Shown one piece after another: positions 1 to 8,571 of a DNA stretch of 64,000 nucleotides (position 1 is its first letter; the number at the start of each line of letters is the position of its first letter). Source of the DNA: Clostridium pasteurianum (GTDB lineage Bacteria > Bacillota > Clostridia > Clostridiales > Clostridiaceae); the NCBI RefSeq assembly GCF_001705235.1, contig NZ_MCGV01000001.1, positions 2,542,001 through 2,606,000 of the forward strand, written 5' to 3'. Under the pieces are notes generated by a model. The model was not told where the DNA came from and did not search any database. It saw only the letters and a program-made list of their open reading frames with translations. The translations under genes and the position numbers were made by a program.

Positions 1-1181
1 AAGATTGTCGTAGTAATGGAAATTTAGGGGCTCAAAATGAAAGTCAAGTTAAAAGTTCCTTTGAGAAAGAGGAATTCAGAACAATTAAAGCATTCACAAA
101 GCTTGTCGGGGAATCCACGAAGGAATTAGAAGAAGCTAATGAAGTGCTTAGAAAGCAAAATTGTAATATTCAAAAAATGAACAGTATAACAAAATCTATT
201 TTTGAGATAAATAGTGAGATGATATCTACTTGCAAATTTGATAATTTTATGGAATTAATGCTGGATAAAATATTAGATATAATTAAAAAAGGCAAAATTG
301 GGAGTATTTTATTAGTAGAAAATAATAGATTATATTATAAAGCCACTAGAGGATATATTACAAGTAAGATAAAAGATGTGACTTATAATATAAAGGAAGT
401 GTACGACTTTAAAAAAATTGCTAATAATAATTTATTTAATCCTATAATTATTAAAAGTACTAAAAAACCTGTATTTTTTAATGACGGTAAGTTTAATTTA
501 TGGAGGGATATTTTAGATGAAGAGCCAAAAGAAATTTTAACTTGCTGTATTGGAATTGATGGAGAGGTTGCAGGTCTTATTAATATATTTAATACTGATA
601 GTAAAGATGATTTTGATGAAGAAGACAAAAACATATTTAAGTATATATGCTATGATATTGCTATAGCTTTAAAAAACATTAGATTATTGGAAGACGTTTT
701 GCATATGTCTAGATATGATTATTTAACAGGAGTTTATAATAGAGGGTATTTTACGGAGAGGTTCAATGAAATTTTAGATAAATCAAAGAATCTAAAAACA
801 ACTTTTATTGTATGTGGTATAGATTTAAATGACTTTAAGATTATTAATGATACATATGGTCATGAAAAAGGTGATGAAGTCTTAATAAAATTTGCAGAGA
901 TTTTTAAAAATGAAATGGATAAGGATGATATTTTAGGAAGAAGTGGCGGAGACGAATTTACAGTTGTATTTGTTAATAAGAGTAAGAAACAAGTTGTAGA
1001 GACTATAAATAGAATTTCTAATGTACTTAAGAATTGTGATTTTGGGTTTGATAGTGATGTAGATGAAATTAGTTTTTCATATGGATTATCTGAATTTTTA
1101 AGTGATTCGGATGATGTTAGGGAACTTTTAAAAATGGCAGATAGAAAAATGTATAAAAAAAAGAGTATTATGAAGAAATAA
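1..1181 (+). CDS. GAF-GGDEF diguanylate cyclase, 5' end outside window
   Basis: Putative diguanylate cyclase that would make cyclic di-GMP from GTP. The frame is open back to base 3 with no stop, so the annotatable GTG at 144 is almost certainly internal and the protein begins left of the window. The first visible 45 residues look like a charged signalling helix. A GAF-like domain follows, then a GGDEF domain with LNDFKIINDTYGH and the intact RSGGDEF catalytic loop close to the C-terminus. The inhibitory RxxD I-site that normally lies just upstream of GGDEF reads DKDD, so product inhibition is probably lost. The missing N-terminus may hold another sensor domain. The cyclase assignment is firm; the signal sensed is unknown. 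Confidence 0.88.
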   Translation, partial: DCRSNGNLGAQNESQVKSSFEKEEFRTIKAFTKLVGESTKELEEANEVLRKQNCNIQKMNSITKSIFEINSEMISTCKFDNFMELMLDKILDIIKKGKIGSILLVENNRLYYKATRGYITSKIKDVTYNIKEVYDFKKIANNNLFNPIIIKSTKKPVFFNDGKFNLWRDILDEEPKEILTCCIGIDGEVAGLINIFNTDSKDDFDEEDKNIFKYICYDIAIALKNIRLLEDVLHMSRYDYLTGVYNRGYFTERFNEILDKSKNLKTTFIVCGIDLNDFKIINDTYGHEKGDEVLIKFAEIFKNEMDKDDILGRSGGDEFTVVFVNKSKKQVVETINRISNVLKNCDFGFDSDVDEISFSYGLSEFLSDSDDVRELLKMADRKMYKKKSIMKK

Positions 1182-1218
1182 AAAATTAATTGGATATAAG
1201 GAAAGGTTATAAAGAATT

Positions 1219-2472
1219 ATGCATATTACAGGTAGAGAAGCCTATAAAAGGTTAGAAGAAAGAATTAATAGATTTCCTCAGGGTGCACCGCCATCTAAAA
1301 CCTTGTATAAAATATTAAGTATGCTTTTTACAGAAAAGGAGGCAGAACTCGTAGCAATGCTGCCTATTAAACCTTTTACTGTAAAAACTGCAAGTAGTAT
1401 TTGGAAGATGAATGAAGCTCAAGCAGAAAACATACTTCAAAAGCTGGCTTCAAAGGCAATTCTTATGGATATTGATTATGATGGAAAAAAGGAGTATTGT
1501 CTTCCACCTCCTATGATTGGATTTTTTGAATTTTCTCTTATGAGAACCAGAGATGATGTTGACCAAAAGACATTGTCGGAGCTTTATTTTCAATACCTGA
1601 ATGTAGAGGAAGATTTTATTAAGGACTTATTTTTAGGAACTGAAACTAGGTTTGGAAAGGTTTTTGTACAGGAAGGGGTTCTCTCTAAACAAAATGAACT
1701 GGAGATAATGGACTATGATAGAGCCAGTAATGTAATAAAAGAAGCTAGATTTATTACGGTAAGTATGTGCTTTTGCAGGCACAAGATGCATCATTTAGGT
1801 AAGGACTGCTATGCACCTATGGAAACTTGCTTGACTTTTGGAAATAGTGCTTATACTTTAAGTAAACATGGATACGGCAGAGCTATAGATTCAGCAGAGG
1901 CCTTGGATATATTAAATATGGCATATGATTATAATTTAGTTCAGTGCGGAGAAAATGTTAGAAGCGGCGGTGTATTTCTTTGTAATTGTTGTGGATGCTG
2001 CTGCGAAGGTATGCAGGCTATTAAAAAGTTCGGTTCACTTATGCCTATTCAGACCACACCGTTTATCCCTGAGATTATAGAGGAAAGCTGTGTTGGTTGT
2101 GGCAAATGTGCTAATGTATGTCCAATAGATGCCATGAAGGTTGATCCTGTAACTCATAAAGCTAAAAATGATGAGGAAATATGTCTTGGTTGTGGCGTTT
2201 GTGTTAGAAATTGCCCTAAGAAGGCTATATACCTTAAGAATAGGGCAAAGCAGATAATAACACCAGCTAATACAACTCATAGAATTGTGCTTCAGGCCAT
2301 TGAGAAGGGTAAACTCCAGGAACTTATTTTTGATAATAAGGCATTGTTCAGTCACAGAGCCATGGCAGCAGTTTTAGCCGCAATTTTAAAACTTCCGCCT
2401 GTAAAAAAGGCTATGGCAAGTAAGCAGATGAAGTCAGTATACTTAGATAAGCTGCTACAGGACAAGAAATAA
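1219..2472 (+). CDS. Cys-rich 4Fe-4S ferredoxin-domain protein with winged-helix-like N-terminus
   Basis: 417-residue cytoplasmic iron-sulfur protein of unknown specific role. Two classical 4Fe-4S ferredoxin motifs lie at about residues 290-345 (CVGCGKCANVCP and CLGCGVCVRNCP). Before them are two more cysteine groups: CFCRH...C...C near residue 180, and the dense CNCCGCCC run near residue 255, which suggests another metal cluster. Residues about 30-100 have the feel of a winged-helix fold (leucine- and alanine-rich helices then MDIDYDGKKEYCLP). It starts 37 bp after the GGDEF gene on the same strand and may be cotranscribed. Related proteins are annotated only as 4Fe-4S binding proteins; an electron-transfer or redox-sensing role is inference. 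Confidence 0.75.
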   Translation: MHITGREAYKRLEERINRFPQGAPPSKTLYKILSMLFTEKEAELVAMLPIKPFTVKTASSIWKMNEAQAENILQKLASKAILMDIDYDGKKEYCLPPPMIGFFEFSLMRTRDDVDQKTLSELYFQYLNVEEDFIKDLFLGTETRFGKVFVQEGVLSKQNELEIMDYDRASNVIKEARFITVSMCFCRHKMHHLGKDCYAPMETCLTFGNSAYTLSKHGYGRAIDSAEALDILNMAYDYNLVQCGENVRSGGVFLCNCCGCCCEGMQAIKKFGSLMPIQTTPFIPEIIEESCVGCGKCANVCPIDAMKVDPVTHKAKNDEEICLGCGVCVRNCPKKAIYLKNRAKQIITPANTTHRIVLQAIEKGKLQELIFDNKALFSHRAMAAVLAAILKLPPVKKAMASKQMKSVYLDKLLQDKK

Positions 2473-2486
2473 TATTTCTTGTCCTG
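2458..2486 (+). terminator. Hairpin at the end of the ferredoxin-like gene
   Basis: CAGGACAAGAAA and TTTCTTGTCCTG form a perfect 12-bp stem with a 5-nt loop, and the arms straddle the stop codon of the Fe-S protein. There is no clear T-run after it, so it may stabilise the mRNA 3' end as much as terminate. A second small hairpin with a T-run follows at 2580-2607. Confidence 0.5.
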
Positions 2487-2541
2487 AGATGAAAAACAGT
2501 ACATGTAATAAAAACTTAGAAGTTTTAATAATCGAATTATG

Positions 2542-2607
2542 TTACACTATGATACTTAAAATGATATAATAAATAATATGGAACAGTTAGATATATGTTC
2601 CTTTTTA
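2542..2607 (+). promoter_or_regulatory. Possible promoter and 5' hairpin before the YczE-type gene
   Basis: A TATAAT box at 2565-2570 lies 17 bp after a weak TTACAC -35. Immediately downstream GGAACA (2580-2585) and TGTTCC (2596-2601) form a small stem followed by five T residues. It is either a terminator for the preceding gene or a hairpin at the very 5' end of the downstream transcript. Confidence 0.35.
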
Positions 2608-2644
2608 TTATGTACAAAATTAATTAGGAATGGAGAAAAAACAT

Positions 2645-3277
2645 ATGAAGAATTGTTATAGGGCATTAATATATTGCATTGGACTTGTAGTTCTTTCGCT
2701 GGGAATTATTTTAAATACAAAAACGGGTTTAGGGGTATCTCCAATTATTTCGATTCCATACTGTATTTCAAAGATATGGAAAATAAATTTGGGAAATATT
2801 ACTGCAGTTGTATATATACTCTGTGTATTTGGTCAGATGCTGCTTTTAGGGAAAAAGTTTCGTGCTTTTGACTTGCTGCAAATTCCCATGAGTATTGTAA
2901 TTAGCCAAATAATTAATTTTTTTAATGACATAATAACTATAAGCAGTAATAATTTCATAGTAAATTTGATTTTACTTATTATAGCAATTATGCTTACTGG
3001 AATTGGAGTGGTTATGACAGTTCAAATGAGATTTGTGCCAAATGCTGCAGATGGTTTTACTCAAGCAGTATCAAGGAGAACAGGTATAAGTCTTGGACTT
3101 GCAAAGAATATTGTAGATGTATCTAGTGTTTTAATTACCGTAACAATAGGTTTCTTATTTACTAAACAAGTTATAGGAATAGGTCTTGGAACATTAATTG
3201 CTGTTTTTGGGGTTGGGCGTTCTATTGCTTTGGTTAACAGACTATTTAAAAATAAAATGCTTGCTCTTGTAGAGTAA
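2645..3277 (+). CDS. YczE/YyaS-family integral membrane protein
   Basis: About 210 residues with roughly five hydrophobic membrane segments. The sequence (GIILNTKTGLGVSPIISIPY near the N-terminus, GIGVVMTVQMRFVPNAADGF in the middle) matches the YczE/YitT-like family of bacterial membrane proteins, whose biochemical function is not established. I place the start at the ATG at 2645, because GGAG at 2632-2635 is well spaced for it; the in-frame ATG at 2630 has no usable ribosome binding site. The next gene begins 14 bp downstream, so the two are probably one operon. Confidence 0.75.
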   Translation: MKNCYRALIYCIGLVVLSLGIILNTKTGLGVSPIISIPYCISKIWKINLGNITAVVYILCVFGQMLLLGKKFRAFDLLQIPMSIVISQIINFFNDIITISSNNFIVNLILLIIAIMLTGIGVVMTVQMRFVPNAADGFTQAVSRRTGISLGLAKNIVDVSSVLITVTIGFLFTKQVIGIGLGTLIAVFGVGRSIALVNRLFKNKMLALVE

Positions 3278-3291
3278 TTGGAGGAAATTAA

Positions 3292-4038
3292 ATGGTAAAA
3301 ATAAGTTTTTTAGGGACTAATGGTTGGTTTGATTCAAGTACGGGGAACACTGTATCAATTCTTATTGAGACTGATGAATACTATATAATTTTAGATGGTG
3401 GTAATGGAATTTCAAAACTAAAGCAGTATATTAAGAAAGATAAGCGTGTCTACTTATTCTTAAGTCATTTTCACCTCGATCATATTTCAGGATTACATAC
3501 TTTATCCATGAATAAGTTTCTAAAGGGCTTATATATTATTACCCCAAAGGGTGGAAAAGAAATACTCAATCAATTTATAAGAGAGCCATTTACAGTACCT
3601 ATGGAAAAGTTACCTTTTTGTGCGGAGATAATGGAAGTTTCCTATGATGTTAATCAATTCCCTTTCAAAACTACCTTTTTACCGTTAAAGCACAGTACAT
3701 TTGTATTAGGAGTTAGAATGGAGCTAGAGGGCAAGATTATAACTTATTGTACAGATACTAGTTACTGTGAGAATGCTGTTACTTTAGGCAAAAACGCAGA
3801 TTTGTTAATTACTGAATGCAGCATGAGATCAAAGGAAACTACTGATTCTGCTATTCATCTTAATCCAGAATTAGCTGCTGAAATTGCAGTTAAAGCAGGT
3901 GCGAAAAAACTTATTTTAACGCACTTTGATGCCAGTAGATACGAGAACATAGAGGACAGAAAAGAGTCAGAGATGAAGGCAAAAGAAATATTTTATAATA
4001 CATATGCAGGGTTAGATGGGTTAGAACTTGAAATTTAA
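3292..4038 (+). CDS. Metallo-beta-lactamase-fold hydrolase (RNase Z-like subgroup)
   Basis: 248-residue soluble hydrolase. The HFHLDH signature at about residues 58-63 is the metal-binding HxHxDH motif. Further candidate ligands are His at LKHST (about 134), Asp at CTDTS (about 153) and His at ILTHFD (about 210). The N-terminal ISFLGTNGW and the overall order resemble the RNase Z / phosphorylcholine-esterase side of the superfamily rather than true beta-lactamases. The substrate cannot be read from sequence. A good GGAGG sits 8 bp before the ATG. It lies 14 bp after the YczE-type gene in the same direction. Confidence 0.8.
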   Translation: MVKISFLGTNGWFDSSTGNTVSILIETDEYYIILDGGNGISKLKQYIKKDKRVYLFLSHFHLDHISGLHTLSMNKFLKGLYIITPKGGKEILNQFIREPFTVPMEKLPFCAEIMEVSYDVNQFPFKTTFLPLKHSTFVLGVRMELEGKIITYCTDTSYCENAVTLGKNADLLITECSMRSKETTDSAIHLNPELAAEIAVKAGAKKLILTHFDASRYENIEDRKESEMKAKEIFYNTYAGLDGLELEI

Positions 4039-4058
4039 TTTATTGGAGGTGTATTCAT

Positions 4059-4115
4059 ATGATAGCTGAAATATTAGAACGTAAGGATCTTATATATATT
4101 GCGCAAAGTCTGTAA
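4059..4115 (+). other. Short 18-codon ORF with strong RBS, possible leader peptide
   Basis: A GGAGGTG ribosome binding site precedes an ATG and an 18-residue reading frame (MIAEILERKDLIYIAQSL). It ends inside the left arm (CAAAGTCTG, 4104-4112) of an inverted repeat whose right arm is CAGACTTTG at 4158-4166. The short frame could be a leader peptide, a gene remnant, or chance. The CD3324-family gene starts 90 bp further on. Confidence 0.3.
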
Positions 4116-4205
4116 GTATGAGACGCTTGTGCAGTTAATTCATTAAAATCATATATTCAGACTTTGTCTCTTTAATTTGAAATATATATTAAGGAGCTGA
4201 ATTTT

Positions 4206-4475
4206 ATGAGCTATATAAAAGGTGAAACAATTTTACCCAATGATTTAATTAAAGAAATTCAAAAATACGTTCAAGGTAAATATATATATATTCCAGTTGA
4301 ATTGGAAAAAAGGAAGAAGTGGGGGGAAAACTCAGGAAATCGAGCTTATATACAAAATAGGAATAAAAGCATATATAATAAATATGTTAATGGATATAAG
4401 ATTAAAGATTTAGCAGAGGAGTTTTTTCTTTCAGTAGAAAGTATAAAGAAAATTGTATATGGAAAAAATAAATAG
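4206..4475 (+). CDS. CD3324-family small protein
   Basis: 89-residue basic protein of the CD3324 family (named after a Clostridioides difficile protein), related to Mor-type transcription activators. The N-terminal half carries the family pattern ILPxxLIxEIQKYVQGxYIYIP followed by KKWGENSG. The C-terminal third, with YVNGYKIKDLAEEFFLSVESIKKIVY, reads as a helix-turn-helix, so DNA binding is likely but unproven. A paralogue lies on the other strand at 8572-8865. The start has GGAG about 9 bp upstream. It stands alone, with a terminator immediately downstream. Confidence 0.8.
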   Translation: MSYIKGETILPNDLIKEIQKYVQGKYIYIPVELEKRKKWGENSGNRAYIQNRNKSIYNKYVNGYKIKDLAEEFFLSVESIKKIVYGKNK

Positions 4476-4482
4476 ATTTAAA

Positions 4483-4516
4483 CAGCTGACACTTAATAAT
4501 AATGTCAGCTGCTTTT
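4483..4516 (+). terminator. Intrinsic terminator after CD3324 gene
   Basis: CAGCTGACA and TGTCAGCTG form a perfect 9-bp stem with an AT-rich loop, followed by CTTTTAT. Confidence 0.7.
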
Positions 4517-4644
4517 ATGTAAAGAATTATATAGAAACGTTAATTATCTTTGATTGGATAGATAGTGGTATTAAAATTAAACTATGTGTTAAAAGAATGC
4601 CGATAAATATTTAAAATTAGTGATAATAAAAAAGGAGGAGAAGA

Positions 4645-5463
4645 ATGAAACTTAAGATAAAAAACGCTTATATAAATTATGAAATAGTGGGAAGTGGGAT
4701 ACCCATTATTATGATACATGGATATTATGCAGATCACAGATTAATGATGGGCTGCATGGAGTCCATATTTAAGCATAAAGAAAAATACAAAAGGATATAT
4801 GTTGATTTGCCAGGTATGGGTAAGTCAGATAGTGCAGAATGGATTAATAACTCTGATGATATGCTTCAAGCTGTGGAGAATTTTATTGATGAGGTTATTC
4901 CAGGTGAAAATTTTTTACTTGTAGGTGAGTCCTATGGGGGATACATTTCTAGAGGATTAGTATATAAAATGGCTGATAGAATTGATGGTATCGCTATGAT
5001 TTGCCCAATTATAATACCAAATTTTAAAAATCGAAATGTCCCTCAGCATACTGTTTTGATAAAAGATAAAGAAGTGCTATCTAAATTAAAGGTAGAAGAT
5101 GCAGAGGATTTTAATTCAACTATGGTAGTTCAAAATAAAAAAATATATAATAGATATAGAAATGAAATAATAGCTGGCTTTGAGGCTGCAGATCATGAGT
5201 TTTTGCAAAGCATTATGCAAAATGGCTATGGATTTTCATTTGATGTGGATAAGCTAGATAAAAAATTTGATGAACCGGCGCTTATATTATCGGGAAGACA
5301 AGATAGCTGTGCTGGTTATAAGGATACATGGAGCATATTAGAGAACTTTCCGAGAGCAACTTTTGCGGTAGTGGATATGGCAGGACATAATATGCAAATA
5401 GAGAAGGAAGAAGTATTTAACCTGTTAGTTGAGGAATGGCTTAAGAGTGTGAGAGATATTTAA
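4645..5463 (+). CDS. Alpha/beta hydrolase
   Basis: 272-residue soluble alpha/beta-fold hydrolase. The oxyanion-hole segment MIHGYYADHR sits near residue 25. The nucleophile elbow is GESYGG near residue 95 (Ser nucleophile). The probable acid is Asp in SGRQDSCAGY near residue 218, and the catalytic His is in DMAGHNMQ near residue 250, so the catalytic machinery appears complete. The family includes esterases, lipases, peptidases and haloperoxidase-like enzymes, and the substrate cannot be assigned. AAAGGAGG precedes the ATG. The gene is monocistronic between a terminator and a convergent alcohol dehydrogenase. Confidence 0.85.
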   Translation: MKLKIKNAYINYEIVGSGIPIIMIHGYYADHRLMMGCMESIFKHKEKYKRIYVDLPGMGKSDSAEWINNSDDMLQAVENFIDEVIPGENFLLVGESYGGYISRGLVYKMADRIDGIAMICPIIIPNFKNRNVPQHTVLIKDKEVLSKLKVEDAEDFNSTMVVQNKKIYNRYRNEIIAGFEAADHEFLQSIMQNGYGFSFDVDKLDKKFDEPALILSGRQDSCAGYKDTWSILENFPRATFAVVDMAGHNMQIEKEEVFNLLVEEWLKSVRDI

Positions 5464-5485
5464 GGAAATTAGTACAGTTTCCTTA
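5461..5485. terminator. Hairpin between convergent genes
   Basis: TAAGGAAA and TTTCCTTA form a symmetrical stem between the hydrolase and the convergent alcohol dehydrogenase; the left arm begins with the hydrolase stop codon. T-runs are weak on both strands. Confidence 0.4.
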
Positions 5486-5524
5486 AATATAGTATAACTT
5501 AAAAATTAAATGATTTTTTTATAT

Positions 5525-6661
5525 CTAAGCTTGAGGTTTCAGTACAACTTTTATGCAGTTATCATCCTTACCATCAAAGATTTTGTAAGCATGCTCTCCT
5601 TTATTAATAGGAAGTTTGTGAGTTATTATATCTGTAGCATCAAATGAACCAGCTTTAATTAATTCTAAAATATAGTCGATATAAGCTTGGGAGGGAGATT
5701 GCCCCATTTTTAATGTTATATTTCTAGAAAAGAAATCGCCTAGAGGAAACATATTATATTTGGAACCATAAACGCCAACTAGTACTACGGTACCACCTTT
5801 TCTTACTGCTTGTGATGCCATTTCTATAGCTGATTTTGAGCCACCTTGAAGTTTTAGAACACTTTCTATTTTTTCAATGTTAGACATTTTACCATCCATT
5901 CCAACACAGTCAATTACAGAATCTGCTCCGCCGTGAGTAATTTCTTTTAGGTATTCTCCTGTATTGTCGTGTTTCTCAAAGTTTACTACTTCTACGTTGT
6001 TATATTTTTTTGCATGTTCTAATCTATAATCTATGCAATCTACGGCAATGACTCTTTTTGCACCTCTAAATATAGCCCATTTTTGTGCAAGTAATCCTAC
6101 AGGTCCGCAGCCTAATATTACTACAGTATCTCCTGACTTTACTCCAGCCATGTCTACACCCCAAAGTGCAGTTGGAAGTATGTCAGTTAAGAATAGAACT
6201 TGCTCATCCTCCAATTCTTCAGGGATAATTCTTGGTCCAACATTGGCATAAGGTACTCTTAAGAATTGAGCCTGCCCTCCAGCATAGCCTCCAAATGTAT
6301 TACTGTAACCGAGAATTCCTCCTGCTTCTCCATTTGGATTTGAATTTTCGCATTGACTCCATAAACCATGTTCACAGTACCAGCAATGTCCACAGGCAAC
6401 AGGTGCAGGGACAATAACTCTATCACCCTTTTTTAAGTTGGTAACTTCTGGCCCTATTTCTTCTACAATCCCCATAGTTTCATGACCTAGTATAAAACCT
6501 TTTGGTAAGTTTGGAATAAAACCATGAATTAAGTGAAGATCTGAACCACAAATAGCAGTAGAGGTTACTCTTATAATGGCATCATCACTTTTTTCAATTT
6601 TAGGATCTGGAGTCTCTTCAACTTTAACATTTCTAATACCTTCATAAACTAATGCTTTCAT
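5525..6661 (-). CDS. Zinc-dependent medium-chain alcohol dehydrogenase
   Basis: 378-residue NAD(P)-dependent dehydrogenase of the medium-chain zinc family, closest in feel to the glutathione-independent formaldehyde dehydrogenase / threonine dehydrogenase branch. Visible motifs are the catalytic zinc ligands in ICGSDLH (about residue 38) and GHE (about 60), the four-cysteine structural zinc lobe CGHCWYCEHGLWSQC (about 91-105), and the Rossmann motif GCGPVG (about 185). The substrate may be a short alcohol, aldehyde or polyol; this cannot be decided here. GGAGGTG precedes the ATG. It is transcribed alone. Confidence 0.87.
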   Translation of the reverse strand: MKALVYEGIRNVKVEETPDPKIEKSDDAIIRVTSTAICGSDLHLIHGFIPNLPKGFILGHETMGIVEEIGPEVTNLKKGDRVIVPAPVACGHCWYCEHGLWSQCENSNPNGEAGGILGYSNTFGGYAGGQAQFLRVPYANVGPRIIPEELEDEQVLFLTDILPTALWGVDMAGVKSGDTVVILGCGPVGLLAQKWAIFRGAKRVIAVDCIDYRLEHAKKYNNVEVVNFEKHDNTGEYLKEITHGGADSVIDCVGMDGKMSNIEKIESVLKLQGGSKSAIEMASQAVRKGGTVVLVGVYGSKYNMFPLGDFFSRNITLKMGQSPSQAYIDYILELIKAGSFDATDIITHKLPINKGEHAYKIFDGKDDNCIKVVLKPQA

Positions 6662-6813
6662 TACTATTTAGCACCTCCGTTTTTATTTAGTATTACCATT
6701 TTACAAAATAAAATATCTGAGAGTATTTAACAAAATAAAAAATTAAATGCAAGACAGAAAGACATAAATACGGAAAGTGCTGTAATTACTATTGAAAAAT
6801 TATTTGTAAAAAT

Positions 6814-8379
6814 TTATATGGATAATGTGCACATTTGCTTTTTCCAGTCTTCACAATTCCACACATCTGTGACTATATCTTTGTAAAATTCAGGCTCATG
6901 GCATACTAAAATTATACTGCCGTTATATTCCTTTAAAGCTCTTTTAAGTTCATCTTTAGCATAAATATCTAAGTGATTAGTGGGTTCATCCAAAACAAGT
7001 ATATTAGTTGGTGTATTGATAAGTTTGCATAATCTGACTTTTGCTTGTTCACCTCCACTTAGTATATTAATAGGACTATCTATGTGCTGTCTTGTTAATC
7101 CGCATTTTGCAAGAGCACTTCTAACTTCAGTTTGAGTTAAATTGGGGAAGGTGTTCCAAACGTCATATAAAACTGTGTGTGTAGTATTTTCTGTAACTTC
7201 CTGCTCAAAATAACCTATTTTTTTATAATCGCTCAAAACTATTTTGCCATCTATAGGTTCTAATAGGCCAAGTAAGCTTTTAAGGAGGGTTGTTTTACCT
7301 AATCCATTAGCACCTGTTATTGCTATTTTTTGTCCTCTTTTCATTTTTAGATTTAGAGGTTTACTCAAAGGACTGTTATAACCAATTACTAAGTTACTTG
7401 CTCTAAAAATCATACTTTCTGGCATTTTTACGCTTTTGAAGTTAAAGCGAGGTTTTATAAGGTTCTTTTTAATTTCTATTCTTTCAATTTTATCTAACTT
7501 TTTTTCCCTTGCTTTTGCTTGTTTCGCAGTTGAGGCTCTTGCTTTATTTTTTCTTATATAATCTTCAAGCTTTGCAATTTCATTCTGCTGTTCTCTGTAC
7601 TCAATTTTAAGCTGCTCTTTTCGTATTTCATGCAGTTTAAGAAAATAGTCATAATTACCTTGGTATCTTGTTAATGTTTTATGCTCAAGATGATAAACTA
7701 CATTTACTACGCTGTTTAAAAAGCTGTTGTCATGAGATATTAATATAAATGCGTTTTCATAGTTTATTAAATAGTTTTTTAACCATTCTATATGTTCTTC
7801 ATCAAGATGGTTAGTTGGCTCATCTAACAATAAAATGTCTGGGGCTTCTAGTAACAATTTGGCAAGTAAAACTTTAGTCCTTTGTCCGCCGCTTAAAGTA
7901 GAAACATCCTTATCTAAAAATTCCTTAATGCCAAGTCCGGCAGCGGTAGCCTGTATTTTTGAATTAATACCGTAAAAGTTACTTTTGTCTAAAATATCCT
8001 GCATATTTGAGAGTTTATTTAAAGCTTTAGTCATATTGTCTTCATCCATATTACCAAGTTCAGCACACAATTCATTAATTTTCTTCTCTATGTTATATAA
8101 TTTTGAAAATGCGCTTTTTAAGGTAACAAATGCAGTGTCACCTTTTTTTAAATCAACATGCTGATCCATATAGCCTATGATGAATTTGTGGTTCCATTCA
8201 ATTGTACCTTCATCTGGTAAAAGTTCACCTGTGATGATTTTCATAAAAGTTGATTTGCCTTCTCCATTAGCGCCAACAAGGCCAATATGCTCTCTTTTTA
8301 ATAATCTAAATGATGCATTCTTAAATAATATTCTATCGCCAAATGAATGGCTCATGTTTTCCACTGTTAAAATACTCAT
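6814..8379 (-). CDS. ABC-F family ATPase (two ATPase domains, ribosome-associated type)
   Basis: 521-residue soluble protein with two ABC ATPase domains and no membrane segments, which defines the ABC-F family of ribosome-binding translation factors. Domain 1 has Walker A GANGEGKST and signature LSGGQ; domain 2 has GANGLGKTT and LSGGE. Both have the LLDEPTNHLD / VLDEPTNHLD Walker B. The linker (about 240-300) is lysine- and glutamate-rich and coiled, as expected for the P-site tRNA interaction motif. The architecture resembles YkpA/YbiT-type housekeeping members; antibiotic-resistance subtypes cannot be excluded by eye. The first residues, MSILTVENMSHSFGDR, are typical. Confidence 0.87.
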   Translation of the reverse strand: MSILTVENMSHSFGDRILFKNASFRLLKREHIGLVGANGEGKSTFMKIITGELLPDEGTIEWNHKFIIGYMDQHVDLKKGDTAFVTLKSAFSKLYNIEKKINELCAELGNMDEDNMTKALNKLSNMQDILDKSNFYGINSKIQATAAGLGIKEFLDKDVSTLSGGQRTKVLLAKLLLEAPDILLLDEPTNHLDEEHIEWLKNYLINYENAFILISHDNSFLNSVVNVVYHLEHKTLTRYQGNYDYFLKLHEIRKEQLKIEYREQQNEIAKLEDYIRKNKARASTAKQAKAREKKLDKIERIEIKKNLIKPRFNFKSVKMPESMIFRASNLVIGYNSPLSKPLNLKMKRGQKIAITGANGLGKTTLLKSLLGLLEPIDGKIVLSDYKKIGYFEQEVTENTTHTVLYDVWNTFPNLTQTEVRSALAKCGLTRQHIDSPINILSGGEQAKVRLCKLINTPTNILVLDEPTNHLDIYAKDELKRALKEYNGSIILVCHEPEFYKDIVTDVWNCEDWKKQMCTLSI

Positions 8380-8516
8380 AATTGTTTACTTCCTTTTGTT
8401 TTTTTGTATATAGTAAATATTAGCATGCTGATTTAGAAATATTCAAGTCTATAAATATTTCTGTATTGTTTTAGATTATATAAGTTATAAGGTGTAAGTT
8501 TATAAATAATAAATAA

Positions 8517-8549
8517 CGGTATTTTAGCACAAACATCGTTAAAATACCG
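8517..8549 (-). terminator. Terminator for the second CD3324 gene
   Basis: CGGTATTTTA and TAAAATACCG form a 10-bp stem downstream of the minus-strand CD3324 gene; a T-rich stretch follows on the minus strand. Confidence 0.55.
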
Positions 8550-8571
8550 CTTAGTTTTAGGGGATAGTGAG

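Noticed and set aside
6814-8379. Reading the ABC-F protein as an antibiotic resistance gene
   Set aside because: The sequence by eye fits housekeeping ABC-F types at least as well, and resistance subtypes cannot be told apart without alignment.
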